Shown piece after piece: positions 9,972-17,486 of a stretch of 64,000 nucleotides of DNA. The notes below the pieces were generated by a model. That model was not told the origin of the DNA. It searched no databases and was given only the letters and a program-made list of their open reading frames with translations. The stretch lies in assembly GCA_036403155.1 (NCBI GenBank), contig DASWRM010000037.1, forward strand, positions 62,001 through 126,000, written 5' to 3'. Each line of letters opens with the position of its first letter. The first letter of the stretch is position 1. Both the position numbers and the translations under genes were made by a program. The stretch is from Gaiellales bacterium (lineage in GTDB: Bacteria; Actinomycetota; Thermoleophilia; Gaiellales; JAICJC01).

Positions 9972-11866
9972 CGGCGACAGGGTACCCGCTCGCGGGCCGC
10001 GGCGATGCGGCGCACGACCCCGTCGATGTCGCCGGGCCGGACGGCGACCGTCGCCAGATCGCGCCCGGGCCGGGCGAGCGCCGCCGCCACGACATGGGCC
10101 ACGTCCGCCTGCCCGGGCTCCAGGGGAGGCGCCGGCCCGTCGAGCGCCGCGCCCAGCGAGGCGACGAGCGGGGCGGCCTCGAGCACGGCATCGCCGGCGC
10201 GGGGCAGGCGGCGCCGCGCGACCACCCGGCCGCCGGCGCAGGCAAAGGCCTGCACGAACCGGTCGTCGAGGTCGGCGGCCAGCACGACGCCCGAGCGCTG
10301 GACGGCACGGCGCACCCGTGCCAGCGCCGTCCACACGGACTCCAGCGCGTCCAGCCCGTCGCGGATCTCCGCCGCCTGCTCGAAGCGGCGCTCGGCGCCG
10401 AGGGCCGCCATCCGCGCCCGCATCGCCGCGACCGCTCCGCCGTCGGGCCCGCCGGCGAGCCAGGCGGCGGCCGCGGCCACCGCGGCATCGTGGTCTGCGG
10501 CCGAGTCCCCGCCCCGGCACGGCGCCGCGCAGCGGCCGAGCAGTCCGGCCAGGCAGCTGCCGTCATCCTCGGGAAGCGCCGGCCGGCAGGTCCGCAGCCG
10601 GAACGCCTGGCGCACCGCGGCCGCGGCCGCCTGTGCCTGGCCCCGGCTGCGGAGCGGGCCGACGCTGACCGCGCCCGGGTGGGGTCGAGCCGTGACCGAG
10701 AGCCTCGGGACGCGCTCGTCGGTGGTCAGCGTCAGGTAGCAGGATCGCTCGGGATGCGCCGAGCGGCGGTTCGCGTCCGGGCGCAGCCGCAGGATCAGCT
10801 CGATCTCGAGCAGCGCGGCCTCGAACTCGCTGCCCAGCGGCCGCGTCTCGATCCGCTCGGTCGCCTCCAGCGCGTGCTCGACCCGCTTGCGAAGCTCCGA
10901 TCCCGCGAAGTAGGAGCGCACGCGCGCGCGCAGATCGGTCGCCTTGCCGACGTACAGCACGCGGTCGTCCCGGTCGTGGAAGAGATAGACGCCGGGGCCG
11001 GCCGGCACGTCGCGGGCGAGCTCGCGCCGGAGGCGGACGCGCCGGCGAACCGGGGCGGCGAACGCGACGGCCTCGGCCACCGTGGTTACCCCGTGCTCCT
11101 GCGCCATGCCGAGCAGCTGCACCAGCACCTCCGCGGTCGCCTGGGCGTCGGGCAGCGCCCGGTGGCAGGGACGCACCTCGGTGTCGAACCGCTCCGCGAG
11201 CGTGCCGAGGTTCATGCGCGGCAGGCGGCCCTCCAGCAGCCGCCGGGCGAGGGCGACCGTATCCAGCACCGGGGCCGCGAGCCGCCGCCCCTCGAGGCGC
11301 GACAGCTCGGCGTCGACGAAGCCGACGTCGAACCGGGCATTATGGGCGACCAGCACCGCACCCTGCGCGAAGGCCAGGAACCGCGGCAGCGCCTGGGCGA
11401 TCCGGGGCGACCGGCGGACGTCGCGGGTCTCGATCCCGGTGATGGCGGTGATCGTGGCCGGGACGGGAACTCCCGGGTTCACCAGCTGCTCGTGCAGGCC
11501 CACCTGCTCGAACCCCTGCAGCCGCACCGCGCCGATCTCGACGATGCGCGAGACGCCCGGTCGGGTGCCGGTGGTCTCGAGGTCGAACACCACGAACGGC
11601 GCCTGGTCGATGGGAACGTCGTGGAGCGACGCGACCTCCTCCCACTCGGCGAGCGCCACCTCGGTGGGAGATCGCCAGACCAGGCGCCCGTCAGCGCGCA
11701 CGACCTCGTCGACAAGCTGGTGCACCAGCGCGGACGGCGGCTGGCCGCGCAGCGCGAACAGGCTGGCGGCGGCCTCCGACATGGCGACCGGCGCCCGGCG
11801 TTCGGCAAGCTGCGCGACCAGGCGATCGGCCCCGTCGAGCGACAGTTGGGCAGCGGCCGCACGCAT
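9968..11866 (-). CDS. DnaQ-type DEDD exonuclease fused to a GIY-YIG (UvrC/Cho-like) nuclease
   Basis: About 632 aa. The 3'-5' exonuclease domain (about residues 85-255) shows VVFDLETTGTRPG, LVAHNARFDVGF and HRALPDAQATAEV. A GIY-YIG domain follows (about 285-365) with GPGVYLFHDRDDRVLYVGKA and LRARVRSYF, then a UvrC-like middle region with a Cys-containing segment (CLAGLLGRCAAPC). This fusion is known in actinobacteria and is thought to act in nucleotide-excision-type DNA repair. An ATG at 11882-11884 would put a LexA operator inside codons 2-6, so the ATG at 11864-11866 just after the operator is preferred. It is translationally coupled to pyrF. Confidence 0.88.
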   Translation of the reverse strand: MRAAAAQLSLDGADRLVAQLAERRAPVAMSEAAASLFALRGQPPSALVHQLVDEVVRADGRLVWRSPTEVALAEWEEVASLHDVPIDQAPFVVFDLETTGTRPGVSRIVEIGAVRLQGFEQVGLHEQLVNPGVPVPATITAITGIETRDVRRSPRIAQALPRFLAFAQGAVLVAHNARFDVGFVDAELSRLEGRRLAAPVLDTVALARRLLEGRLPRMNLGTLAERFDTEVRPCHRALPDAQATAEVLVQLLGMAQEHGVTTVAEAVAFAAPVRRRVRLRRELARDVPAGPGVYLFHDRDDRVLYVGKATDLRARVRSYFAGSELRKRVEHALEATERIETRPLGSEFEAALLEIELILRLRPDANRRSAHPERSCYLTLTTDERVPRLSVTARPHPGAVSVGPLRSRGQAQAAAAAVRQAFRLRTCRPALPEDDGSCLAGLLGRCAAPCRGGDSAADHDAAVAAAAAWLAGGPDGGAVAAMRARMAALGAERRFEQAAEIRDGLDALESVWTALARVRRAVQRSGVVLAADLDDRFVQAFACAGGRVVARRRLPRAGDAVLEAAPLVASLGAALDGPAPPLEPGQADVAHVVAAALARPGRDLATVAVRPGDIDGVVRRIAAARERVPCRR

Positions 11867-11867
11867 C

Positions 11868-11881
11868 CGAACGTATGTTCG
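11868..11881. promoter_or_regulatory. LexA (SOS) box controlling the DnaQ-GIY-YIG gene
   Basis: CGAACGTATGTTCG is a match to the Gram-positive/actinobacterial SOS operator CGAAC-N4-GTTCG with perfect flanking half-sites. It lies immediately before the preferred start codon of the repair nuclease gene and overlaps the alternative start, as expected for a repressor site over a promoter. I infer DNA-damage induction through LexA; lexA itself is not in the window. Confidence 0.8.
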
Positions 11882-11925
11882 CATACGGGGCGGACGGACG
11901 CCGGGAAGCCTGCCGCCACGCAGCG

Positions 11926-11981
11926 GGGTCTGCCTTCAGGCAGACCCGGGTTCAACCGGGGGCAGGCTGAAGCCTGCCCCC
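11926..11981. repeat. Two adjacent long palindromes (REP-like hairpins)
   Basis: Two perfect inverted repeats sit between the nuclease and HU genes: GGGTCTGCCT-TC-AGGCAGACCC at 11926-11947 and GGGGGCAGGCT-GA-AGCCTGCCCCC at 11958-11981. Both have 10-11 bp stems and only 2-nt loops. The first shares GGGTCTGCC with the repeats at 4552-4709. They lie upstream of the nuclease gene and downstream of hupB. Confidence 0.7.
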
Positions 11982-11995
11982 TGCCCTCGAAACGG

Positions 11996-12032
11996 CGGAC
12001 GCCCGCCGCCCTCGTGGGGCGGCGGGCGTCCG
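11996..12032 (-). terminator. Terminator-like hairpin after hupB
   Basis: A 15-bp perfect stem (CGGACGCCCGCCGCC at 11996-12010, complement at 12018-12032) with a 7-nt loop starts 24 nt after the HU stop codon. On the minus strand it is followed by CCGTTTCG, a short T-run. Strong stem and position make it the likely end of the hupB transcript. Confidence 0.65.
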
Positions 12033-12055
12033 CGAGAAACCTCCGGGGGCCCGAG

Positions 12056-12331
12056 TTACTTGACGGCGGCCTTCAGCTGGCTGCCCGCCGAGAACTTCGG
12101 CACCTTGCTGGCCGGGATCAGCACCTTCTGGCCAGGATTGCGGGGATTCACACCGGTGCGCTCCTTGCGGTTCTGCACCGAGAACTTGCCGAAGCCCGTG
12201 AAGACGACGTCCTCACCCTTCGACAATGCGTCCTTGAGGGACTCGAGCACCGCGTCGACGGCGGTCCCTGCATCCTTCTTGGACAGGTTCGACTTGGTCG
12301 CGACCGCGTCGATGAAATCGCTCTTCGTCAC
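12056..12331 (-). CDS. hupB: HU-family nucleoid DNA-binding protein
   Basis: 91 aa, the standard HU length. It starts MTKSDFIDAVA, has the helix-turn region with VVFTGFGKFSVQNRKER and the conserved beta-arm GVNPRNPGQKVLIPA with the intercalating Pro, and ends VPKFSAGSQLKAAVK. It lacks the Lys/Ala-rich C-terminal tail of mycobacterial HupB. The GTG at 12329-12331 is set by AGGAGGA 6 nt upstream. It has its own promoter and terminator, so it is monocistronic. Confidence 0.97.
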   Translation of the reverse strand: MTKSDFIDAVATKSNLSKKDAGTAVDAVLESLKDALSKGEDVVFTGFGKFSVQNRKERTGVNPRNPGQKVLIPASKVPKFSAGSQLKAAVK

Positions 12332-12379
12332 CCTGATTCCTCCTGGTCGTTTTCGGGGCCGGAATGGGTCAATCGAGCT

Positions 12380-12408
12380 ACCCTAGCACGGTCGTCGGAC
12401 GGCAACAA
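12380..12408 (-). promoter_or_regulatory. Sigma-A type promoter of hupB
   Basis: On the minus strand TTGTTG (12403-12408) and TAGGGT (12380-12385) are separated by exactly 17 bp. Transcription should begin near 12373, giving a leader of about 40 nt with the AGGAGGA ribosome site. This is one of few leadered promoters in the window. Confidence 0.6.
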
Positions 12409-12427
12409 TCCGCTTGTCCATGGGGAT

Positions 12428-12976
12428 TCAGGCGTTCGCGGAGGCGGTGCCGACGCCGAGGCCCGACGAGGTGAAGAGCGCCGTGAACGCGACCCCCGCG
12501 GCGGTGATCGCTTCGGCTCCACCCTCCTCGCGGTCGACCACGCAAATTGCAGCGGAAACGTCGAGCCCGGCCGCTCGCAGGGCATCCACCGCAGACAGCA
12601 GCGCACCCCCCGACGTGACCACATCCTCGACCACGCAGACGCGCTGGCCGGGCTCGTGTACGCCCTCGAGGCGCTTGGCCGTGCCGTACTCCTTCGCCTC
12701 CTTGCGGACGATCAGATACGGCAACCCGGTCTCGACCGCGGTCACGGCGGCGAGCGGCACCGCTCCCAGCTCCGGCCCGGCCAGCAGGTCGGGATCCCCG
12801 CCCGCGGATCGCACGAGCTCGCCCAGCTCGCGGCCGAGGCCTGCCAGCAGCGCCGGGTCGGTCTCGAACCGGTACTTGTCCAGGTAGTAGCGGCTGCGGC
12901 GCCCGGAGCGCAGCACGAAGTCGCCCTCGAGGTAGGCGCGGCGCACGAGCGCGGCGCCGAGCTGCTCGCGGTTCAC
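12428..12976 (-). CDS. pyrE: Orotate phosphoribosyltransferase
   Basis: 182 aa. The PRPP-binding loop VCVVEDVVTSGGALLSAVDA (near residue 112) and YLIVRKEAKEYGTAKRLEG (near 87) are diagnostic, and the N-terminus has FVLRSGRRSRYYLDKY. It transfers phosphoribosyl to orotate in pyrimidine synthesis. The GTG at 12974-12976 overlaps the preceding stop as GTGA, so it is the last gene of a three-gene operon with a small membrane-anchored protein and a roadblock protein. Confidence 0.92.
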   Translation of the reverse strand: MNREQLGAALVRRAYLEGDFVLRSGRRSRYYLDKYRFETDPALLAGLGRELGELVRSAGGDPDLLAGPELGAVPLAAVTAVETGLPYLIVRKEAKEYGTAKRLEGVHEPGQRVCVVEDVVTSGGALLSAVDALRAAGLDVSAAICVVDREEGGAEAITAAGVAFTALFTSSGLGVGTASANA

Positions 12977-13188
12977 GCGTCCTCGCGGGCGGCCGCGAGC
13001 ACCTGCTCGGCGTGCGGCAGCAGCCCGTCCGCGTCGGGCGCGCCCGCTGCCAGCGAGACCATCGAGCCGTCGTCGAAGTAGACGTCGAGCCGCGTGCGGT
13101 TGCGCACGGCGCGGCGACGGTAGAGCAGCGTCCCCAGGAAGGACCCCGCACCGATCACGACCGGGATGACGAGCTTACGCCGCGCCAT
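12973..13188 (-). CDS. Small membrane-anchored protein upstream of pyrE
   Basis: 71 aa. One short hydrophobic segment near the start (LVIPVVIGAGSFLGTLLY) is followed by a basic stretch RRRAVRNRTRL and a soluble part with VYFDDGSMVSLAAG. No family recognised. It overlaps the roadblock gene by 14 nt and pyrE by 4 nt, so all three are made together. Confidence 0.65.
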   Translation of the reverse strand: MARRKLVIPVVIGAGSFLGTLLYRRRAVRNRTRLDVYFDDGSMVSLAAGAPDADGLLPHAEQVLAAAREDA

Positions 13189-13549
13189 CGCCCTCCGGTG
13201 CGCCGTCGATCTGGCGCAGCAGCGTCTTCAGATCGTAGAACACGAGCCCCACGGTCGGGTCGGTGCCCGTCGTCGCGACGGCCATGCGTCCGCCGTCGAC
13301 GACCACGAACACGCTTCCCTCCGGGGTCGCGGCCTGCAGCTGCGCGAGCGCGTCCCGGCCCAGGTCGCTGCGCACCTGGTCAGCGCCGTCGGCGAGCGCC
13401 TGCGCGGCCCTGGCGATCCGCTCGGCGGGCTCGTCGCGGAGGCTGGAGGCGATCACGGAACCGTCCCGCCCGGCCACGACCACCGCCTCGATCTGGGTGG
13501 AGAGCTCCCGGAGCTCGGCGATGGCGGCGGTGGCGTCCAACGAAATCAC
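13175..13549 (-). CDS. Roadblock/LC7 domain protein
   Basis: 124 aa. The pattern of a predicted N-terminal helix, then EAVVVAGRDGSVIAS, a helix, and SVFVVVDGGRMAVATTG with a final helix matches the roadblock/LC7 fold used in small-GTPase (MglB-like) regulatory complexes. No Ras-like GTPase is next to it. GTG start at 13547-13549. It is the first gene of the pyrE operon. Its promoter was not found in the 37 bp shared with the divergent BrkB gene. Confidence 0.7.
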   Translation of the reverse strand: MISLDATAAIAELRELSTQIEAVVVAGRDGSVIASSLRDEPAERIARAAQALADGADQVRSDLGRDALAQLQAATPEGSVFVVVDGGRMAVATTGTDPTVGLVFYDLKTLLRQIDGAPEGDGAA

Positions 13550-13573
13550 GCTAGCACAGACGATGGCTGCCGA

Positions 13574-13587
13574 TATTCTGGTTCACA
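13574..13587 (+). promoter_or_regulatory. -10 box of a leaderless promoter for the BrkB gene
   Basis: TATTCT at 13574-13579, 7 nt before ATG 13587. This favours 13587 over the in-frame ATG at 13563, which would lie upstream of the -10 box. Confidence 0.55.
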
Positions 13588-14459
13588 TGGCGAATGACTC
13601 CGCGGCCCCGCTGCTCGCTCCGTACCGGCGCGTCGCCAGCCAGACCGGCTCCGTGCTCGGCAAGTACCTGGCCGACCGCGGCCCGCATCTGGCCGCCATG
13701 GTGGCGTACTACGCGCTGCTGTCGCTGTTCCCGTTCCTGTTCCTCGTGCTGTCGACGCTCGGCCTCGCCGGCCAGATGTCGAAGTCGAGCTACATCGTGC
13801 GGGAGCTGGAGCGCATCCTCCCCCACCAGTCGGTCGACGACCTCGTGCACCTGGTCACCCAGGTGCAGGCGAACGCCGGCACGTTCTTCGCGATCGGCCT
13901 GATCGGCATCATCTGGTCGTCGCTCGGCTTCTACTCAGCGCTGGAATCTGCGCTCAACATCGTCTTTCGCGCGAACAACCGCGGATTCGTGCGGGGCAAG
14001 TGGATCAGCTTCCTGCTGGTGCTCAGCTCGCTCGCCGTGCTGTTCAGCTCGCTGCTCGCGGCGACGCTGGCCAACGGGTGGCTGCACCGCCACGAGCCGG
14101 GCGTGCTCACCACCGGCTTCGTGCCCTATCTGGTATCCGTGGCACTTTCGAGCGTCGGCTCGTTCGCGTTCCTGCTCGTCACCTACCGGGTGCTCACGAA
14201 CGTCGACCTGCACCGGGGAGACGTCTGGCCCGGCGCACTGTTTGCGACCGTGCTGTTCCAGGTCTCGTTCCAGGCGGTGCCGATCTACCTGCAGCGCGCC
14301 GACGTGCTGATCGCGCTGCGCGCGTTCGGCGGGCTCGTCCTGCTGCTGGTGTGGCTGTACCTGATGGCGAACGTGATCGTGCTCGGCGCGGAGATCAACT
14401 GGCGCCACTGGTCGCGCCACCAGCCGGCGGACGACGACCGGCCGGCCGGCCTGGCATAG
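13587..14459 (+). CDS. YihY/BrkB family inner-membrane protein
   Basis: 290 aa with about six membrane helices. The family opening is clear: ADRGPHLAAMVAYYALLSLF, then IIWSSLGFYSALESALN and a C-terminal WLYLMANVIVLGAEINW. The family includes E. coli YihY (once misannotated RNase BN) and eukaryotic-type BrkB; exact transport function is unknown. The last 65 nt overlap the 3' end of the opposite-strand phosphotransferase gene. Confidence 0.88.
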   Translation: MANDSAAPLLAPYRRVASQTGSVLGKYLADRGPHLAAMVAYYALLSLFPFLFLVLSTLGLAGQMSKSSYIVRELERILPHQSVDDLVHLVTQVQANAGTFFAIGLIGIIWSSLGFYSALESALNIVFRANNRGFVRGKWISFLLVLSSLAVLFSSLLAATLANGWLHRHEPGVLTTGFVPYLVSVALSSVGSFAFLLVTYRVLTNVDLHRGDVWPGALFATVLFQVSFQAVPIYLQRADVLIALRAFGGLVLLLVWLYLMANVIVLGAEINWRHWSRHQPADDDRPAGLA

Positions 14460-15324
14460 AGCGGTCGAGCCATCCCCCGGCATGCGCAATCCAGCGGCCC
14501 GCCGTCGCGTCGTCGTGATGGACGATCGACCAGCTCGCCAGGCGCAGCGCCATGTGCGCCAGATAGGCGCGCAGCACCGGTAGAGCGCGGAGGGCACGGA
14601 GCTGCCGCCACAGCCGCTCCTCCGCCTCGGCGCCGAGCCGGGCCTCGCGACTGCAGAAGAGAAGCGTGACCAGGTCGAAGACGCGGTCCCCCGGGCGGAT
14701 CCCCTCGCAGTCCACCACGCCCGTGATGCGGTCGCCGTCGGCGAGCACGTTGAGGTGATGGAAGTCGAGGTGCACCAGATCGCCGCCCGGGAGCACCGCG
14801 GGATCCGTCGCCCGGCCGACCTCCACCACCCGCTCGAGCAGCGCGGCGGACGCCGCGGAGTGCCGGCGCATCGGCTCGTGCAGGCAGTACCCGTCCGCGC
14901 CCTGCAGCAGCGTGCCGGCCAGATAGGCGCCCCACGCGCCGTCGTCCTGCTGCGTCCCGGCCTGCAGCTCGTTCAAGCGGACCAGCTCATCGACATGGCC
15001 TGCGCCGAGCGGCACCGGCGGCGTGCCGGGTAGGAGCTGTTGGATGACCGCAAGCAGGCCGTGCTCCTCGGCGATCAGCTGGTAGTGAGGAGCGGGGTAG
15101 CCGCGGTCGCGGAGCCTCGCAACGCGCGACGCCGCACGCTCCACCCACGCCCGGGAGTCTTGCTCGCCGCTCGCCTGCGGCCACCACTTGAGCACCCACC
15201 TGGTGCCGGCCTCGTCCGCCACGACCGCGGCGTGGCTGACCTCCCCGGCCTGCAGGACGGCGACCTCGTCGAAGCGGGCGCCGGCCGCATGGCCGACCAC
15301 CGCGATCGCGTCGTCCGTCGTCAT
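14395..15324 (-). CDS. Aminoglycoside-phosphotransferase (APH/choline-kinase-like) family protein
   Basis: 309 aa. VLKWWPQASGEQ carries the ATP-binding Lys; LVHLDFHHLNVLADGDRIT gives the catalytic H.D....N motif; VVDCEGIRPGDRVFDLV supplies the metal-binding Asp. The acceptor may be a small molecule or sugar; resistance should not be assumed. ATG 15322-15324 overlaps the rdgB stop (ATGA). Its C-terminal 22 codons run antisense into the BrkB gene, an unusually long convergent overlap. Confidence 0.8.
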   Translation of the reverse strand: MTTDDAIAVVGHAAGARFDEVAVLQAGEVSHAAVVADEAGTRWVLKWWPQASGEQDSRAWVERAASRVARLRDRGYPAPHYQLIAEEHGLLAVIQQLLPGTPPVPLGAGHVDELVRLNELQAGTQQDDGAWGAYLAGTLLQGADGYCLHEPMRRHSAASAALLERVVEVGRATDPAVLPGGDLVHLDFHHLNVLADGDRITGVVDCEGIRPGDRVFDLVTLLFCSREARLGAEAEERLWRQLRALRALPVLRAYLAHMALRLASWSIVHHDDATAGRWIAHAGGWLDRSMPGRPAGRRPPAGGATSGAS

Positions 15325-15893
15325 CCCGGCCGGGGCAGCGTGTCGCGCAGCCGGGCCGCCGCACGCGCCCGGTGCGAGATCGCATCCTTCTCCTCGGGCG
15401 CCATCTCGCCGACCGTCCTGCGTTCGCCCTCCGGGACGAAGGCGGGGTCGTACCCGAACCCGCCCGCTCCGCGCGGCTCGGCTGCAAGCGTCCCACGCAG
15501 CTCGCCCCGGGCATGCAGCTCCCGGCCGTCCGGCGCAATGGCGACCAGCTCGGCCACGTAGGCGACGCGCCGGTCGTCCGCCTCCTCGAGCGCTTGCAGC
15601 AGCGCGGCCAGGTTCTCCTCGTCCGTGGCGTGCTCACCGGCGAAGCGCGCCGACCGGACGCCGGGACGGCCGCCCAGCGCCGTCGCCTCGATCCCGGAGT
15701 CGTCGGCAAGCACCCAGGCCGTCCCGCCGAGCGCCCGGTGCACGTGGCGCGCCTTCAGCAGGGCGTTGTCGCGAAACGTCTGCCCCGTCTCCTCGGGCAG
15801 CTCGCCCGCGAACGCCTCCACCTCCCAACCGGGCAGCAGCCGGGCGAACTCGCGCGCCTTGTGAGCGTTGTGGGACGCCAGGACGAGCCGCAC
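15321..15893 (-). CDS. rdgB: dITP/XTP pyrophosphatase (Ham1/RdgB)
   Basis: 190 aa. It opens LVLASHNAHKAREFARLL, has TFRDNALLKARHV, LADDSGIEATALGGRPGV and GGFGYDPAFVPEGE, all invariant in the family, and ends SHRARAAARL. It hydrolyses non-canonical purine NTPs such as dITP and XTP, keeping them out of DNA. GTG start at 15891-15893, three bases after the rph stop. Gene order murI-rph-rdgB is common. Confidence 0.95.
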   Translation of the reverse strand: MRLVLASHNAHKAREFARLLPGWEVEAFAGELPEETGQTFRDNALLKARHVHRALGGTAWVLADDSGIEATALGGRPGVRSARFAGEHATDEENLAALLQALEEADDRRVAYVAELVAIAPDGRELHARGELRGTLAAEPRGAGGFGYDPAFVPEGERRTVGEMAPEEKDAISHRARAAARLRDTLPRPG

Positions 15894-15896
15894 GCG

Positions 15897-16643
15897 TCAC
15901 GCACCCGTGGCTGCGGCCGCGCGCGCCTCGTGCAGCACGCGCGTCTGCAGCGCGGCGATCTCGTCGATGCCGGCGGCCGCAAGCTCGAGCAGGTCGTCCA
16001 GCGAGGCGCGGCCGAACGGCGTTCGCTCCGCGGTCGCCTGCACCTCGATGAGACGGCCGCTGCCCGCGATCACCACGTTCATGTCGACGTCGGCCCGCGA
16101 GTCCTCTACGTATGCCAGATCGAGCAGCGGTGTCCCGCCGACGATGCCGACCGACACGGCCGCGACGGAGTCGCTCAGCGGCAGCTCCTTCAGCCGCCCG
16201 GCGTCGACCAACCGGGCGAGGGCCAGGTGCAGCGCGACGTACCCGCCGCAGATCGCCGCGCAGCGCGTGCCCCCGTCCGCCTGCAGCACGTCGCAGTCGA
16301 TCCACACCGTGCGCTCGCCGAGGCCCTTGAAGTCCACGACCGACCGCAGAGACCGGCCGATCAGCCGCTGGATCTCGACCGTCCGGCCGTCCAGCTTGCC
16401 GCGTGACGCGTCACGTGACTTGCGCTCCGACGTGGAGCCCGGGAGCATCCCGTACTCCGACGTGACCCAGCCGGTGCCCCGCCCGCGCATCCAGCCGGGA
16501 ACCGACTCTTCGATCATCGCGGTGCAGACCAGCCGCGTGCGGCCGATCGAGAACAGCACGGAGCCGTGCGCGCTGTCGATGAACCCCGGCTCGATCGTGA
16601 CCCGGCGCAGCTGGTCGTGCGCGCGGGCGTCCTGGCGCTTCAC
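15897..16643 (-). CDS. rph: Ribonuclease PH
   Basis: 248 aa. R.D.R.HDQLRRVTIEPGF at the start, SVLFSIGRTRLVCTAM, YGMLPGSTSERKSRD with the phosphate-binding Arg residues, and DCDVLQADGGTRCAAICGG are RNase PH signatures. It trims tRNA 3' ends by phosphorolysis. GTG at 16641-16643 overlaps the murI stop as GTGA. Confidence 0.96.
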   Translation of the reverse strand: MKRQDARAHDQLRRVTIEPGFIDSAHGSVLFSIGRTRLVCTAMIEESVPGWMRGRGTGWVTSEYGMLPGSTSERKSRDASRGKLDGRTVEIQRLIGRSLRSVVDFKGLGERTVWIDCDVLQADGGTRCAAICGGYVALHLALARLVDAGRLKELPLSDSVAAVSVGIVGGTPLLDLAYVEDSRADVDMNVVIAGSGRLIEVQATAERTPFGRASLDDLLELAAAGIDEIAALQTRVLHEARAAAATGA

Positions 16644-17464
16644 GCCGCCAGCTCCAGCCGGGCCGGGTCGACCCGCTCCACCTCGGTCAGCGGAAGCTGC
16701 AGGAACCGACCCGCGACCTCCGTGAACGCGACCTCGTCACCCGTGCAGAGGAATCGGTAGCCGCCGTCACGCGCCTGGTCGCTGCCGACGCCGCGGCGCT
16801 CGAGGGTGGCCGCGACCTCTCGGGCGATCTCCTCGGCGGACGTGATCAGCGTGACGCCGCGGCCGAAGATGCGCTGGAGCATGGGCCGGATCAGCGGGTA
16901 GTGCGTGCAGCCGAGGATCACGGTGTCGACGCCCGCCTGCTTGAGCGGGGCCGCGTAGCGCTTCGCCGCCTCGTGCAGCGCGTGGCCGCTGGTGTCGCCG
17001 GCCTGGATCAGCGGGACGAGCTCGGGACACGCCACCTGCGTCACCGCGACCCCGGCGTCGAGCACCGCGATCGCCGCGGGGTACCTGCCGCTGCGGACCG
17101 TCGCCTCGGTCGCCATCACGCCGACGCGGCGCGCACGCGTCGCCTGCACGGCGGCGTGCGCCTCGGGCGCGATCACGCCGATCAGCGGCACGTCGAACTC
17201 GCGCTGCAGCTCCGGCAGCGCCGCGGCGGTCGCAGAGTTGCACGCGACCACGAGCAGCTTGACGCCGCGCTCGATCAGGTGCTGGGCGATCTCGTGCGCA
17301 TAGCGGCGGATCGTGACCGCCGGCTTGGTGCCGTACGGGAAGCGATCGGGGGAGGAATCCCCGAAGTAGACGAAGTCCTCGTGGGGCAGCGTGACCAGAC
17401 ACTCGTGGAGCACCGTCAGCCCACCCACGCCGGAGTCGAACACGCCGATCGGACGCTCGTCCAT
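16640..17464 (-). CDS. murI: Glutamate racemase
   Basis: 274 aa. It begins PIGVFDSGVGGLTVL with the substrate Asp/Ser, and has both catalytic cysteines, VVACNSATAAALPEL (about 75) and VILGCTHYPLIRPML (about 186). It supplies D-glutamate for peptidoglycan. It is the first gene of murI-rph-rdgB-phosphotransferase. Its ATG lies 7 nt after a TACACT box, so the operon mRNA is probably leaderless. Confidence 0.96.
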   Translation of the reverse strand: MDERPIGVFDSGVGGLTVLHECLVTLPHEDFVYFGDSSPDRFPYGTKPAVTIRRYAHEIAQHLIERGVKLLVVACNSATAAALPELQREFDVPLIGVIAPEAHAAVQATRARRVGVMATEATVRSGRYPAAIAVLDAGVAVTQVACPELVPLIQAGDTSGHALHEAAKRYAAPLKQAGVDTVILGCTHYPLIRPMLQRIFGRGVTLITSAEEIAREVAATLERRGVGSDQARDGGYRFLCTGDEVAFTEVAGRFLQLPLTEVERVDPARLELAA

Positions 17465-17477
17465 GCGCCGGAGTGTA
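17462..17477 (-). promoter_or_regulatory. -10 box of a leaderless promoter for the murI operon
   Basis: On the minus strand TACACT (17472-17477) is followed by 7 nt and the murI ATG (17462-17464). Confidence 0.55.
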
Positions 17478-17486
17478 GGGCGGCCG

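Noticed and set aside
10094-13081. Very long open frame (995 codons) on the plus strand
   Set aside because: It lies antisense to the nuclease, HU and pyrE genes, has no family motif and biased Arg/Gly/His-rich composition. It is a GC-skew shadow frame.
14395-15324. Antibiotic resistance call for the APH-family gene
   Set aside because: Only the general kinase motifs are seen; it sits in a murI-rph-rdgB housekeeping operon, with no mobile element near.
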